Source of the DNA: Seriola aureovittata
Lineage: Eukaryota; Chordata; Actinopteri; Carangiformes; Carangidae
Assembly: GCF_021018895.1 (NCBI RefSeq)
Contig: NC_079366.1
Coordinates: forward strand, 26,035,270 to 26,099,269
Direction of reading: 5' to 3'
Length of the DNA stretch: 64,000 nt
The position numbers and the translations under genes were made by a program. This document shows positions 1-13,390 of this stretch, piece by piece; positions within the stretch are counted from its first letter, which is position 1, and each line of letters starts with the position of its first letter. Below the pieces are notes generated by a model. That model saw nothing but the letters and a program-made list of their open reading frames with translations. It ran no database searches and was not told the origin of the DNA.

Positions 1-3000
1 TTGGTCTCTAGCACCTCCTGAGGGAAACATCAGGCTTTTTAGCTGCTAAATACTCCACTATTATCAACAGATAGCCACTAGATTTGTATATAAATATTGT
101 GCACCTTCATTATGCAACTTTTCAAAAATAAGAAAAGTGAAGAATGAAGAAATGAGTAATATTCCTTCACAAATTCAAGTAATAAAGCAGCAAACTAAAT
201 ATGCAAATAATAAAACTGACAGAAACACAATTAGTCTGTTAGAAGGAGGCTTATTGTATTGAAATAATCAAATGATTATTAAAGTTGACTCAGTTCAGAA
301 ACTGTCAGGATAGTAAATTAAAGGCCAAACAGTGTCAAAGGTCTATGAGAAGCCAACACAGAATCCAATAAAGCAAAAGACTTACTGTAGATGGCTCCTT
401 TGGGCAAATGAAAATATCCAATAAAGCGAATAAAAAAAAGTTGAGGGTTAAATCCAAGCAGAAAAAAAGGTGAAGATTAAAAAAAAAAATCAATCACAGC
501 TGCTCCAGGGATCAGCACTCTGTCTAGCAGCACATGGTTGCCCAAGCAGGAAATCCAGCCGGTTCTGCATACAAACTGACACTCACATTCTTCCAGCTGC
601 ACTTCCCCTTAGCTACTGTTGCGTGGGTTTTCTCTGCTTTCCTTTCACAGAGCAGGTACAGCGTTAGATGAGATCTTAAATAGATCTGTCTTTTTTGAGA
701 TCTCTCTCTCTTCTCTCCTTCCTGTTCCCCTCCATTGTGGTTTGTTTGGTATGGTTTAGCCCCACCCACAATCACAGGTGTCACTCATTGGGCTCCTCAC
801 TCTCCAAGGCTAATCTGGATTTTTTTTCACTGATCCTTCACATTCTTCCCCTCCTTGACATGAACACACATTGTTGTGTGTTGTGCTCTTTTTTTTGACT
901 GCATTTAAAAACTCGTGAAGGACATTAAGGATTGCTAAACCTTATGTCTTCAGCATTAGGGTTTGAGTTTGTAGACATGCTCTGGGTTTTGCAGGTACCT
1001 TCAAAAACAGCTTTGCATAATATTTCTTTTACGCTTTCATTAAATACATGAGGAGAGAGACAGGAAACAACATGCAGCAAAGATCCCTGACAATATCTGA
1101 ACCAGGGATGTTGCTGCCTGTGGTTGCTGCACTAATGCCAAACAAAAACTTATTTTCTTGCTCTTGAAACTACAGTAACACTAAGTCTGCCTTTATTATA
1201 ATTCTGAAGTTGTCTGAGGAACATCTGCATACGCTTCGGGCTGTTTTAATTGTAAACAACATCATAAGCAGGTCCATCTGGAGGTAAATCTTTCCAAATC
1301 TATGTCCACTGGACTGTCCGTCTTCCTGCCAATTTTTAAATCCCCAGGTGTTACACTGGCAGTTTCTTGAACAGCAGAGTTTAAGGCACACCTGAACTCG
1401 GGTTGATATTTAATTTCAATTTACAATAATTTCCATCCACACAGGAGGAGGAGACTGCACACTTAAAACTTCCAAAACATTTTTCTTTGTGATCCGTCAA
1501 AACAAAGCTCTGCACATCTATGAATTTAATAAATTAAAGATTAATTTTCCCCCTCACAGATTGTTTTACCTGAATACATTTTAGAGGCCCTGGTCATCAC
1601 CTTGTGATCCTTTCAATTCATCTCACCACCGTTTGTTTGGGTCATGACCTTCAGCTTGGGAATTAATGCCCTAGAGGTCCTGAGTGTATGGCAGCTGGAC
1701 GTGCAGGTGTTTCTCGATGAAAAATGTTTCCAACCCAGCTGCCTTTGACTTAGCGCTTGGTATATCCAACCTGGATTACTTAGAATCGTGATAGACATGT
1801 AGTTATGGGGCTACGTTTTACTGTACAGTTCCCTCTTTCAGTCACATCAGTCTGTGGATGTTGAGCTTTGGTGTCACGGTCCATAGTTTGAGATTGTGAA
1901 AGTGATACTCCGAGTTCTCCGCTCAGATCCCACCTCTTCCAGAAACAAGCAACTGTCTGTTAGTATCAGTTAAATTCAACCCATCAGGTGAAATGTTCCA
2001 CAATTACTAAGAGGAATTTATTCCCTTCTCGACTTCAGCCAACAAGCTTCTAATCATCCACGCACAGATGCTGAAAAATACTGCAATGCTTCATAAATTT
2101 TTACATTCCAACATCTTCATAAAATCTTTAACACATTTTTCAAGATTTGAACTTGCCAACTTAAATGGTTTTGGTGATAGCTGATTGAATCAGAATGTGT
2201 GGGATGTAACATCTAATGGAGATGATTTTCTTTTTTTATAGTATTCTTCCAAAACGAGAAAATCCTGTCACTTTCTGCTTGTTATTTAAAGATTTGCTGT
2301 ATATTTCTATTTTTTTAAAACATGTGTTTGCAAGCAACTCAAAGCGATGTGTTATTTTATAAAGCACCTACTGTTCGTATTAAGACTGCTTGAGAGGAAG
2401 AATGCAACAGAAACCAATATGCAAGAAACGCTTCATGGGAAAACCTAATGGCTGCTATAACTCACCGGCACTTTAACCCTTCCCTCAAGGCCCCGTATCT
2501 GTTTACGTATGTGCGCACAAGTGTGTGACATTGATTTATCCCTTCTCAGGCGATTTAAGCAGTCTCTTTTTAAATGAACCCTTTTAATGGCCTACTATGT
2601 TAACAAGTGCTAAAGGACTCTTCAGCTATGGAGTTATTTAAACAGAGAAAAGAGACAAATAGAGGGAGGTCAAGAGACAGACCGAATACTGAGAGATTAA
2701 ACCATAAGGTGAAGAAAAATGTTTTTCTTTTCATAATTTTACAGTATTAATTGTTTGTCTTCGAACAATGAATTACATGACAAGCATACATAATTTGAAA
2801 CTCACATGTGAGGTCTTTTCCACCTGTCAGGCAGCGCAGGAGATATGAGGTTGTGATGCGAGTGTGTTGGCCTCATGGGCTTCTCCTGTGCCCATCCTGT
2901 AGAATAACTTCCCCCCCTCCAAAAACGTGCCCTCGGGCAACGATAGACAGGCTTAGTTTGAGTGTGTGTAGGTGCGCTGTGCATGAACGTGTCCATGTAC

Positions 3001-4650
3001 ATGTCTTTGTCTGCGTGCCTGCACGGATATCTGTTTGCTGTGTATGTGTCAAGGACAGCTGTTCCTTCTGTTTCTTAGTAGGGCTTCAGGCGAATCCCCA
3101 TCCAAGCCTGTCCAAATGCTCCTTTCTTCGGGGGACAGCGATAGATTTTCACCGTTCTCCGTCCTTAATAAATCCTTCCCAACGGCAATCAACACAATCA
3201 GAAACCTCCGCTGCTCAAATATTTCTGTTTGTTTAATGTCAGTGCTGGTAGGCTTGGATTTGCCTGCTGCAGGAGATGGATATATTGTAGTCTCTCCCTG
3301 CATCTCTCAGACGTCACTCTCTGCACATGCTGTAGTACATGGGTGAGTCTGTGTTGCTGCACTTGAGCAAAATCAGGACACAGAGAGAAGTCAGTAGTGC
3401 GTATGCCAAGTTTTACCAATTATCATTTGAATAAATAGTAACGAGGGAAGTTTTTTAATACAACCATGAAGCAAAGGAGAGGCAAGAATTACAAGAAGAG
3501 GCACAACCAAGATGGGTTGTGGGTGGTTGTGCTGTATGTGTGGGAGGAGAGAGCGGAGGCAGATTATGAACCATTTAAATTATAAGGCATTTCAGCTCAT
3601 TAAAACCAATAGTATTGTCTTATGCTCAAACTGCAATTGACTCAATTGAATGTTCACTCCCTTCCCCGAGCAGCGATTATAGTATCATAGCTCTGTAACT
3701 TTAAGGAGACATGGCAGGCCTGTCAAGCTTGTGATTTCTCCACATGTTGAAACGGTAAGCGAGCGATACTTGACATTTTAAGAGTTTGGACAGTGGTGTC
3801 TCATTTTTTTTTGTCTTCACAAAATCAAAAGCACAAGAACAAAAATGTAAGGAATGGCATAAATTGTGTGTTTGTCTGCTGTAACATAAACTGCAATCAT
3901 CAGCATGTCTGGCCATTTACAATAGTAACCTAACATTACCTCCAAAGCCAAGAGTTAATGTATCATTAACTAACTGTGGCACATCAACTCTGTAGTACGT
4001 CCCCATGTGTGGAAGCTGTCAGAGGTTAATGTTAGTGGCTCTGTTCCGCTCTTTATTGGATTCGGGGAATTCTTCCAACAACCGCAGCCAACTGGTTATA
4101 TTTCCAAACTCTTTGGTTAGTCCCCATCTGAGAAGCATTTTCTCTTATAACATGACATAACATGATTTGGAAACACAAACATGTAGGAAAGCTAAGCAGC
4201 CAAACAGGGTTATGTGAGAACAAGCTAACAGTCTGATCTTAAATTCTCACTTTTCTCACAGGAATATTAGACTGATTAGTTCTACACATACAATATAAGT
4301 CCAATGTTTCATATTTAGCTACACGTCCTCTACATAACGAGTGAAGAAGTACAGATTTATTTTTGACTGGAATGAAGCTTTGGCCTCAACCTTTTAGCGC
4401 CACATGATGTATTTTACAATCAAATACATGTTTGCATATCACTTTTACAGGGTTCATATTAATACATTAAAAAGTCAGCCAGAGAAAACCTTTTCAACTA
4501 ACGTAGGGAGCAAAGGTTAGCTTAATTAGCTTGCTAGCTACGGCTGATTCAATCTGCTGGTGACAGATGTCATTTCAGACAGAAAATCACTGGCTAGAAA
4601 AGATTGCTTTTGTGTAGAGAAAAACCTAAAGAAACATGTTTGATATTTTC
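1..4650. other. Gene-free stretch, no supported exon
   Basis: I see no protein-coding exon here. All open frames are short, with no recognisable domain and no flanking splice signals that build a longer frame. The sequence is AT-rich and mostly unique-looking. There are no long tandem repeats and no tRNA-like or CRISPR-like structure. A few tracts (about 2,450-2,640 and 3,580-3,680) have the mixed, low-repeat texture often seen in conserved non-coding elements, but this cannot be judged without an alignment. Confidence 0.5.
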
Positions 4651-5186
4651 TGCTATGTGTCACAATCTGCCCCTTGAGTGACTCTGGACTCTTATTTCCA
4701 GTTTTACTTTGAAATTATTTCCTTGTGTGTGTCTGTAGTGTATTTTACTTCCTGCCTTTGTTTTTTTCCCGCTTCTGTAATTGTCTGCCCCGCCCTGATG
4801 TGTTTCACCTCTTCCCAATTATCCCTGCATCCCTTGTGTATTTAAGTCTCTTCTCTTCTTTGTCAGTTCATCTGTAGTGTTTCCTGTGTTCGCTCCCAGG
4901 TGCTTCCCTTTGTGCCTACAACCTGTGTGGAGTTATGATGTCTGTTCCAGCCTTTTTTTGTCTGTCTGTCGACTCATCTGCCTGTAAACTTGTCAATTTC
5001 ATCGTTAAATCATCATCTCTGCACCGACGTGTCTTCATGAGTGTCTGCACTGGTGTCAGCAAATCACTGAGACTGTGATGTTTTCCACCAAACTGAACTG
5101 GGGTAAAACATTTGAAACTTTGAGGTTGACAAGATAAATTACCACATGAGTCAATTTTTGACATTGTAAAAGTCTCCGCCATTTGG

Positions 5187-5576
5187 CTTTAAAGGAACTG
5201 TTTGTAAGTTTGACTATCGCTTCATAGCATTAGCATAACTGCTTTTTATTTACCAGTCTTGGCAAGCGCTTCAGTTATCGATGCGTTTGCAATACAAGAG
5301 GTTATAATCCTCCCTCTGAGCAGAACTACTTCTCCAGGACTCTGTCTGGCCATGGCGGGTTTAGCTGGTTAGCATGCTAACTTCAATAGAAGAAAAGAAG
5401 TGAAAGAAATAGAAGCAAAACCAAAGCAAAACTACCTCTGGAGTCAGCTCTTAGTGAGTAAAGTACAAACTTTGTTGATGAACTCACAACGTTTCCTCCT
5501 AGACTGGTAAGTAAACACCTGTTAATGCTAACGTTAGCTATGTAGCAATATGAAAACATACAAATAGCTCCTTTAA
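5187..5576 (-). mobile_element. MITE-like element with imperfect terminal inverted repeats, copy A
   Basis: The left end reads TTTAAAGGAACTGTTTGTAA and the right end, on the opposite strand, reads TTAAAGGAGCTATTTGTATG. Both continue into matching segments (CATAGC, GTTAGCAT or ATTAGCAT, TTTACCAGTCT or TTACCAGTCT), giving imperfect terminal inverted repeats of about 75 bp around a body of about 240 bp. A second copy lies at about 28,690-29,060 in the opposite orientation, and an end fragment lies at about 50,845-50,935. No open frame of note is present, so it is a non-autonomous DNA element. The autonomous partner is unknown. Confidence 0.55.
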
Positions 5577-5621
5577 TTTGAAAAGCAATCCAGAAATATC
5601 TTAAACTCACTAATTTCTTTG

Positions 5622-5622
<1 letters not shown>

Positions 5623-5657
<35 letters not shown>
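5623..5657. repeat. (ATT)n microsatellite
   Basis: About 11-12 uninterrupted ATT units, lying just right of the MITE-like copy A. Confidence 0.9.
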
Positions 5658-5870
5658 TCAAGTGTTGTGCCATGCAGCTTTAATATAACTTGATCTTCAT
5701 TAGATAAAGTTTGCCCAGCTGTTTCCATTTACCTGCTCTGCTTTTGTACATGAACCTGTTTCATGTACCTGCCCAACCTTTTTTCATTTTATTAATCTCT
5801 ACGCTGCAGCAGCCTGGGTGTCTGCTTGTGTCCTCCCTATGCTCTTTACATGAACCATGATAATAATCGA

Positions 5871-8800
5871 ACACACCACAACAGCTACTAAATGGGCCTT
5901 GTGGTGAGTTTTCTAAAGTTAAGAAGGAACTTTTAACCGTTGCTTAGAAGGAAACGTGGGAAAATATTTATGTTGCCAGGATACTGAATGTGTAGTGCTA
6001 TTTGAGCTTTTGTGTTTATCCAGAGGTTTGAAACAAAAACTTTTTGTTGTTTTTCAATTGTTCTGTCTCAGTATCTCAGGTTTCCCTTACTTGCCTGAAT
6101 ACCGTTGAATAATTTACCCCAGTTAAACTCCTGGCTAAGCATTTTAACACCATGTAGGGAAACTTTTTTTTTTTCTGTCAGCTTACAGTGGCTTTTCAGT
6201 TATGCATGCATATCCCCCCTGAGGTTTACCTGCAGCTACCCTCATACACCCACACACAGAAAAACACAGGATCTCATAAAGGAATATTAGGGAAGACGAG
6301 ACAGCCACCTTTCTCCAGTGGGAAGTTGCACCTAAACTCAAAGATGATGTGTTTGTAGGAACCGCCACAGCTGAGTGTGAATTCTTCTAATGATTATTAA
6401 TGCATGCATCGCCAATATCCATCAATCTCCCTTCAGAAATATGGCTAATATTTACTTTTTCCCAGTAAGTTAAGGCTTGTGCACTGATCTTCAGTTTCAC
6501 TAAAGCAATATATCCCACTTCAGAGTAGCCTAATGGCTTTAGGGGTCAAGAAGCTCATCATGTAATTGAGCTAGAGACCCAATAATTCCCATTGGCTGTC
6601 TGTCAATCTGATAAAAGGAAAAAATCAAGTATTCTGAAAGAAATTTACTTGACTCTTGAATGTGGTGTTGATATACTACATTATTACTCTGCTCAATTTG
6701 GGTGCTCCATTCTGGTAAATAAAGACAGGCTGGTCAATGTGTGTAAGTCAGGCTTAACTGATTCTTAACTGTTCCTATCAAGTGCACATCTGCACATTAC
6801 TTGGCTCTGCATTTGCTGTTGCTCTTATGTGATGTAATCTTTTACTTTTGTATGTACAAAACAGCAGTCATGTTTCTATTTTTGGCTTGACCTGCTCCTG
6901 CTTTTATGCGCTTGACTGTTGATTATTGCTGTTCAGTGTTATAAGTGTTTTCTAGTGACCTGTATTAATAGTTGTCTGTAAACCAAATTTCCTCTGGGAT
7001 AGTCTCAAATTTAAAGTTGGTGACACCGGTGTCACATAATGCAACAGATACCATCAAAATAAATTAGTGGACACTCGGAAGACAGTTCCAGAAAAAATAA
7101 AAAACTTTGAAACTGGCAGTGTAGCTTTCCAAAGTCACCGCCTGTCTGTGCACATAATTTCCATTTCTAATTTTTTTCTTACTTTAACTGCCAAAAGTAC
7201 ATATTACTGAGGCTTGTTTAAATATGCAGGACACAGGTTACAGTGACTGCACATTTGCTTGCAAAAAGATCATGTTCTTATTCATATTGCAAATGTCAGG
7301 CTTAATTTTTATTTTATTTTTTTAAAGCCACTGTGATCCTAACAGTCGACTAGAAGCCATTTGCAGAAAAGGACATTATTTAATTCTGCATTATCAATGA
7401 CCTTCGGTGGCAGATACTTTGTATTTGTTAGACAGAAAGGCTGAATGTCACCCATTCTTTAACTGAAGTTCCAGAAATACACGGATATTTCTGGAAGTGA
7501 CAACGTGAGTCATCACAGACTTTACTTTAATCTCAAAATCAATACATTTATGTAGATTCAATTAGTATTTCTTATGTGTGTGCGAAGGTATGATCCCACC
7601 TGTCTATACATGTCTCTTTAGATGACTTTATTAAATCTTTCCATTATACAAATACCAACCTAACCTTACTTCGGGGTATGAATCTATATATTTTCTCATT
7701 TCAGTTTAAAAAATAAATAAATAAAAATGTAATACTATTCCTCATATGTAAACTGCCATTTAAGCTGCTTCAGTATATACTGTACATTGTGCCTTATAGA
7801 AAATATTTGACTTTATCAGCTGCGATAGCACCAAGCGCCAATGCATTAATGGGAAACATCCTCCCATTTCCCCTAAAATTACCATGGCGGGTATTTGTGG
7901 AGATTGGAGGTGTCGTAGCAGCGGTCACACACGACACATACTGATTGGAGCCACACTTAAAATGGCAGAGATCTTTTTTCCACGCCTTGTGAAAGGACCT
8001 CGGCGGGAACCTCTTGTTCGATTGGAACAGAGCTCAGGCTTTCAGCTCAGAAAGCTGTAAAGGGATATGTCCTGAAAGAAAAACACATTTTAGTGCAGCA
8101 AAGTGATCGGGACACAATACATTGTAGACAATAAAAAGGAGAAATATAATGAGAAAAAAATGTTCTTATGGCTTTTGATCAGGCAGAAAGCCATATAAAG
8201 CACCTTTCACCTCAGTCTGTTGTATTAGTGTGCTTGGCCTATAAACACAGAGCACACACTTCATAGCCTGCAGATAAACAAGAAAAGCTCCTTTACAGAT
8301 TGCACTAGTTTCTTTACAGTAGAGTTCAGCAATGATCACAGGAATTGTTTCACCTTAACTTACAGATTTGCAGCATTTCTGTTTGTCAGCGCTCTGTGTT
8401 TGTTTATTTTTATTAGGCTTATTCATCAAATGGCGCGCGGTTGCTTTGTGTTTGGTGGGAAAATTCAAAGAAAAAAAAATGTGCCGTATCATCATACTCT
8501 ATTCTAGAGTGCTTTTTGTTTGTTAATTATATTGTAAGAAGCTTATACTGTATGGTGCTGCACGTAATTCTTACTGAAATTACACACACTCACGGGGATG
8601 TAGAGCACCAGCACTCAACCTGTGTGTGTGCTTATGTGTGTGTGTCTGTAATTGTTGCATCTGTGCATGTTGAAGTACAAATCTATAGACAATAATCAAT
8701 GATTTTGTTCTCTAATGTGTGCATCTTTGAAGCATTGTTCATTTGTCTCGGGTGATGCATTGTTAGCAAATTAGACTTCAACAGAGCCATTGATTAATGT

Positions 8801-10930
8801 CTGTTTATTGATTCGTGCTTTACAATGCATACACACACATACTGTGCTGTATTTGCAAAAAGCACGCACAGGGAGCTGCGAGGAATCCGTCCAGCAGGGC
8901 TTGTGAGAAAATAATTAGCTGCGTGAATTTCAGCTTGGAGGCCACAGAGTAACCACTTTTTCTTGGCTAATTGCAATACACTCTGGCACGCAAACACACA
9001 CGATAACACTGAATATTAAGATAGATTGAATTGTGGCTTCAGTGAACTGGCAGCCGTTATCAAACGCTCAGCTGTCGGCTGTTTTATTCAAATTTTAACA
9101 GTGAACAAACGTATAAATATAACGGTATTTTTGTTGGTGCCACTGATGCAGAAATGTAGCTGCAAATTGCATGTTGTGTGTGTAACAAGGCTCTGAGATC
9201 GCAGGGTTTCAGATGGAGGCTCCACAGGTTAAAGGTCATCCGTCAACCATATTAACTGTGTGATCTTGTGAATGTGTTCTGTTGAAGGTCGTTTTATTTA
9301 TGAGTTTGTTTATGAATGTGTGTGTTTGGAATACTCGCTGTGTGTTTCTCTCCCACCGCGAGCTTCAAAGTATTAGCTCAGACATGATTAAATATAATCA
9401 CTCACTGTTTTCATAGTGGACACCGTCACCACGCATTCCTTAATATTCAGTCCTTGTAAGTCCTCGGGGAGAGCATTAGTAGCAGCAGATGTCCTGTGAT
9501 TGTAATATCCAAGAATCTTTCAGAGATATCAGTGATCTTTGCCTCGCTGCCATGGTGAAGAAAATCCCACATGCCCACAATTCACAAAATGAGTCCTCTG
9601 ACAATTTTAAAAGAAGTAAATAGTAACTTTTAATTTATAAAAACTGTCTCGTCGCCATTCGGCTCTAAACCAAACAACAAAAACAGGTTTTCTAGCTTCT
9701 ATCACTCGTGGTCATGCGGATAGTTCTGGTTTGATTTCCTCAACCTTTACAACATCAGTCTCGGACATACCTGCGCACACCGCAAGAGACTGGAGGTAAA
9801 TGAAATTTCATTTGTGGCTCTCAAAGTTAAAAAAAAAAAAACTCGATTTGAAACACCTCTTTCCGAAAACCAATATCCTGGTTACTCAGCAGACATCACT
9901 GTGAACAATGTTCACTGGAAATACTTACTCCACCACTTTTTTTTCCTTTTTAATGTTTTGAACAGCACAAACAAAATTGCATTCACTTCCATTGCGTGTC
10001 AGCAGACGAATATATCTAGAAACTGGAGCAAATGAAACTGAAATTATATCTTATGACTCAGCAGCTACTTCCAGGCTACAAAGGGACTGAGGTATAATGT
10101 GTAGTGTGTGTAGTCTGCTCTTTAGCTGTTCGCACACGGGTAGCAACGCCATCGTTCTGTTTAACACCAGACATCGCTCCGTGGGCGTCTGCCAACAAGC
10201 AAACTCTACGTATTCTGTCTCCCATTCAGCCTTATATGTCGACAGCCTCTTTCATTGTATTTGCAGACTTTCAACAACAGCGACTGATGGTGCTGCTTTC
10301 TTTACCTGTGGAGGGCAACCACTGACGCTAACGCCACGTGAGCTTGTCGGTCTGCTGCTCACAGATGAACTCCCTCCAATCCACTTGTAAGCTATAACTG
10401 GTTTGTTTTTTTTTCTTGACATTAGGTTATTCACAGCAGTTTGAAGACATGCTGTGTTCGCTATATGTCTCATATAGCATTTTATTTTCAAATACGGGTC
10501 GAGTCCTAATTATACGGGATGGGTGGCAGCCCTGCACTCCAATCAGCAGCTGTTTCCAGTGAAGAAGCTCTGAAAACCCACCGCTACCTGCCCAGCATCA
10601 TATTGCAGACACAGAACTATTGATTAGCTACTGGACATATTGGAGCATTTAGTAGCTGAAGAGACATTTTCCTAAGGAATTCATGGATACCAAAAACAGA
10701 GGTAAAACAAGAGTGAATATTGGCCTGGTATTCCTCAGGTGGCCAGAAACGTGAGTCCAAATGTTAATGTTAATCTCTCTCCATCTCTGCTGGATGTATA
10801 GTCATCTGATTACTAGCAGTTTGGCATGTTATCACCTTTTGAGTCGACATGGCTAGTGTCATATTGGTAGCTTGTTGGTGGCCAAAAACTCAGTTAATGC
10901 AGATTTAAATATTCAAAAAGTAAACTCAGC
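5871..10930. other. Gene-free stretch with candidate conserved non-coding blocks
   Basis: No supported exons. Two blocks look less repetitive and richer in homeodomain-type TAATTA or ATTAGC cores than their surroundings: about 7,800-8,060 and about 8,860-9,000. A 58-codon open frame with a good ATG context (7,884-8,060, +) lies inside the first block. It has no recognisable domain and no neighbouring splice sites that extend it, so I do not call it a gene. Otherwise I see only scattered short A or T runs. Confidence 0.4.
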
Positions 10931-10935
10931 CTTGT

Positions 10936-11045
10936 CTTTTTCAATATTTAACCAAGACCGACATCTTTTCCTAAACTTAACCAAGTGCTTTGAAACATTA
11001 ACAATGCCTCAGTTGCCATGAGCAGATACTGTAGGGAAAACAAAT
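10936..11045 (+). repeat. Interspersed repeat with CCTAAACTTAACCAAGTGCTTT core
   Basis: It contains TTTTCCTAAACTTAACCAAG (from about 10,968), a core I associate with a common teleost repeat. The segment at about 19,785-19,905 is a diverged copy: it has CTCTAAACTGAACCGAGTGC at the same place, followed by a similar spacing to an AATGC..GT.GTC / GCAGATACTGT versus GCGGATATTGT block. Boundaries are approximate and the family is not named. Confidence 0.45.
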
Positions 11046-11752
11046 GCAAACGTTATGTAGATACATTCTTGTATGAACCTTTTTCAATTTGCAGATGTTA
11101 ATTAAAAATGTTTCCTCATCATCTTGATAAAAACGTGATCTGGCAAACCTGCTGTTTCTTCCATAATGTATTTGCTGTAGTAAATTAGTAGCAGGACCGA
11201 TGTGTTATACACCCATCTACCACCCTCTACCTTACATGTCACCTTGACCTAGCACTTGAACTGAATGTTGTTCCTCTAATATGAACTGAACTGCAGAAAC
11301 ACGTGTGGTTAATGAGAAAATGTTTTTTTTTTATAATTTGGGTAAATTAATTCTTTCGGTTTTGCACACGCATCATGTTATAATATATGTACATCCCGTT
11401 CACATTGTGCCATAATGACGTGACATTAGCAGCAGTTCAAATGGGTTTCATAAAATGCAGCAGTAGATGTCATTACCTGCGCTCATCATCAGACATGATA
11501 ATTTCATTTTGCAGGGCAACTCACTGAAGGAGTTCTCTTTAGCTCCACTGAGCATCGACTGGTGTGTGTGCTGTAAGAGCAGAGCCTGAGCAGCTGCACA
11601 GTTAGTCTCTGCCGCACAGCCTGAAAGACCTCCAACAATTTCATTCCCATTTCATTTTTTTCTTTTCTTTTTTTTTTTTTTTACTGACTGGGGCTTCCTT
11701 TGACATGTTGACACTCAAAAGCAGCTCATTTGCATATCTGCTCATGAAATAG

Positions 11753-11780
<28 letters not shown>
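11753..11780. repeat. (CT)n microsatellite
   Basis: Fourteen CT units. A pyrimidine-rich, mostly T run lies about 80-110 bp upstream (about 11,650-11,682). Confidence 0.9.
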
Positions 11781-11782
<2 letters not shown>

Positions 11783-11783
<1 letters not shown>

Positions 11784-13390
11784 CGACAATTTACGGAAAT
11801 TCAAGGTTTTATTAGATTCATCCTCTGCAATTCAGCCTCACATGTGGTACTGCACACGCTCCAGTTCACAAGCTGCTACGACGGCTGCTCGGAGGGTGGG
11901 CAGCAGCCACTGTGGCTCGTGTGTGGGCAAAAGAAAATCAAAATAGCATGTATTTTATCAAGTAAATCAAACAAAATAGGAAGTCTAACAGTCATTGTTT
12001 CCTGTATGTTTCAGGTGATTGCAAGTAAATCCCACTAATATTGTCAATTTATACACTTGTACCTCGATGAAGTTCCTGTTGTACCAGCCTGTTCCTTTTT
12101 AGTCGGATCTGATTCCTAAGGAGAATAACTGTCAAGGCTACAATAGCTAATTAAGAGGTCATAAAAAATAACATAATAATACCATGTGGAAGTCGTGAAT
12201 ACATTGACTTTGCCGATAGGAATAATAAAAGAAAATCGCTACTGACAGGATTTAATCTTCGCCCTCGTGATCCTCCTGCTGAGCTCATTTACAGCTCTCG
12301 TTATTACATAAATGTGATTCTCTGCATGTACAGTATGTGCATGTGTGGAGGAGAAAAACAGCACAAGCATGTATGTGCAGATAGTATACAGCAGTGCAAC
12401 GGCTCATGTTATAAATGTCAACGGGAGGATATATGGACTATAGTTTGCTGGGAGGAGGGGCTGCTGGGAGAAGGGATGCCCAGGATAGAGCATCTCATCT
12501 GGGATGAAAAACAGCTCGCTCAGGGACATGTGAACCCACAGTGTAGCTCACCTTCCACCCTTATGAACACGGAGTGCGCTGTGTTTGGGGAATTAAACTG
12601 TTTGTGTGTTTGCTCACAGGCTACAGTTCAGCCTGCTCTACGAAGCGGTGTAATAATTAAGAGAGGCCTGGGCCTCCAGCCCCAGTCAGTGTGTCTATTA
12701 TTGGTTCAAGCTGTGAGTTATGTCTGTGCCAGTGGACCAGAATAAGCACAGATTTAATCGGATGGGAGACAATTAATACTTTTACTTTTTGTGATTCATT
12801 AAGTCATACCAATGTTTGCAAAATTAGGATTAAAGAAAGTCTTTAGGAGTCTAGTTTCACACTCATCATCAGTTCCCCAGGTTCATCCCCGGCCTTGAAC
12901 ATGATTTTAGTTCAGTTTTCAATGACACCATCTTTTAAATTTATGCAATATTGTATACAAGGTTGCAATGGCAGCTGCCCGCCTTGTGATCTCCTTCTAT
13001 TCATAATATCTTTTGAAGATATAAAGCTTCTGCTGCAAACTGCTTGACTTCTTATTTTCTAACGGCACTAAGTCGTATCTCAGTTTCTCCATCGCTGACA
13101 TATTTTCTTTAATGCTGGAAGTGTCTTCTTAGTTCCAACAAGTCGTCCAACAGGTGTTCTTTTACTGGCCTCTGAAGTGATGCCACAATGTTCAGTTGTT
13201 CAGTTAGTATGCAATACAACAATCATGATGTTCATTGAAATATTCTACAGCACTTTTGCAGGGTGCCGGCTCGTTGGAAACTCTGCCGCCGGGCTTCTTA
13301 CAAAACTTTAATATTACTTTAGTACGGCCTCATTACACTGACCACCAGTTCATTTCAGAATCAGTTTTCAATTTTTTCCCAAAAAAACAT
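11783..13390. other. Gene-free stretch
   Basis: No supported exons. The longest open frame (12,314-12,745, 143 codons, +) is cysteine-rich and irregular. It matches no family I know and is not flanked by a coding exon partner, so I treat it as chance. The block at about 12,080-12,320 (with AGCTAATTAAGAGG and GATTTAATCTTCGCCC) has the look of a conserved non-coding element. That is a guess from texture only. Confidence 0.4.

Larger units (their letters stand above)
4660..5870 (+). repeat. Interspersed fish repeat, probably split by a nested MITE
   Basis: The left part (about 4,660-4,950) has the style of a common fish interspersed repeat: pyrimidine-rich blocks, then a TATA-like TGTATTTAAGTCT (from about 4,837), then TTTGTCAGTTCATCTG. 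The right part (about 5,700-5,870) resembles the tail of the same repeat class, ending in a CATGATAATAATCGAAC-like segment. Between them sits a separate inverted-repeat element (5,187-5,576) and an ATT microsatellite. The promoter-like TATA segment would fit an LTR or LTR-derived element. The family name is not known to me and the boundaries are approximate. Recognition is from memory. Confidence 0.4.

Noticed and set aside
7884..8060. 58-codon small protein
   Set aside because: Good ATG context, but no recognisable domain, no paired exon and no comparative evidence. Kept only as part of a finding.
12314..12745. 143-codon cysteine-rich open frame
   Set aside because: No known family, no flanking exon partners and a low-complexity start. 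Likely chance in a gene-free region.
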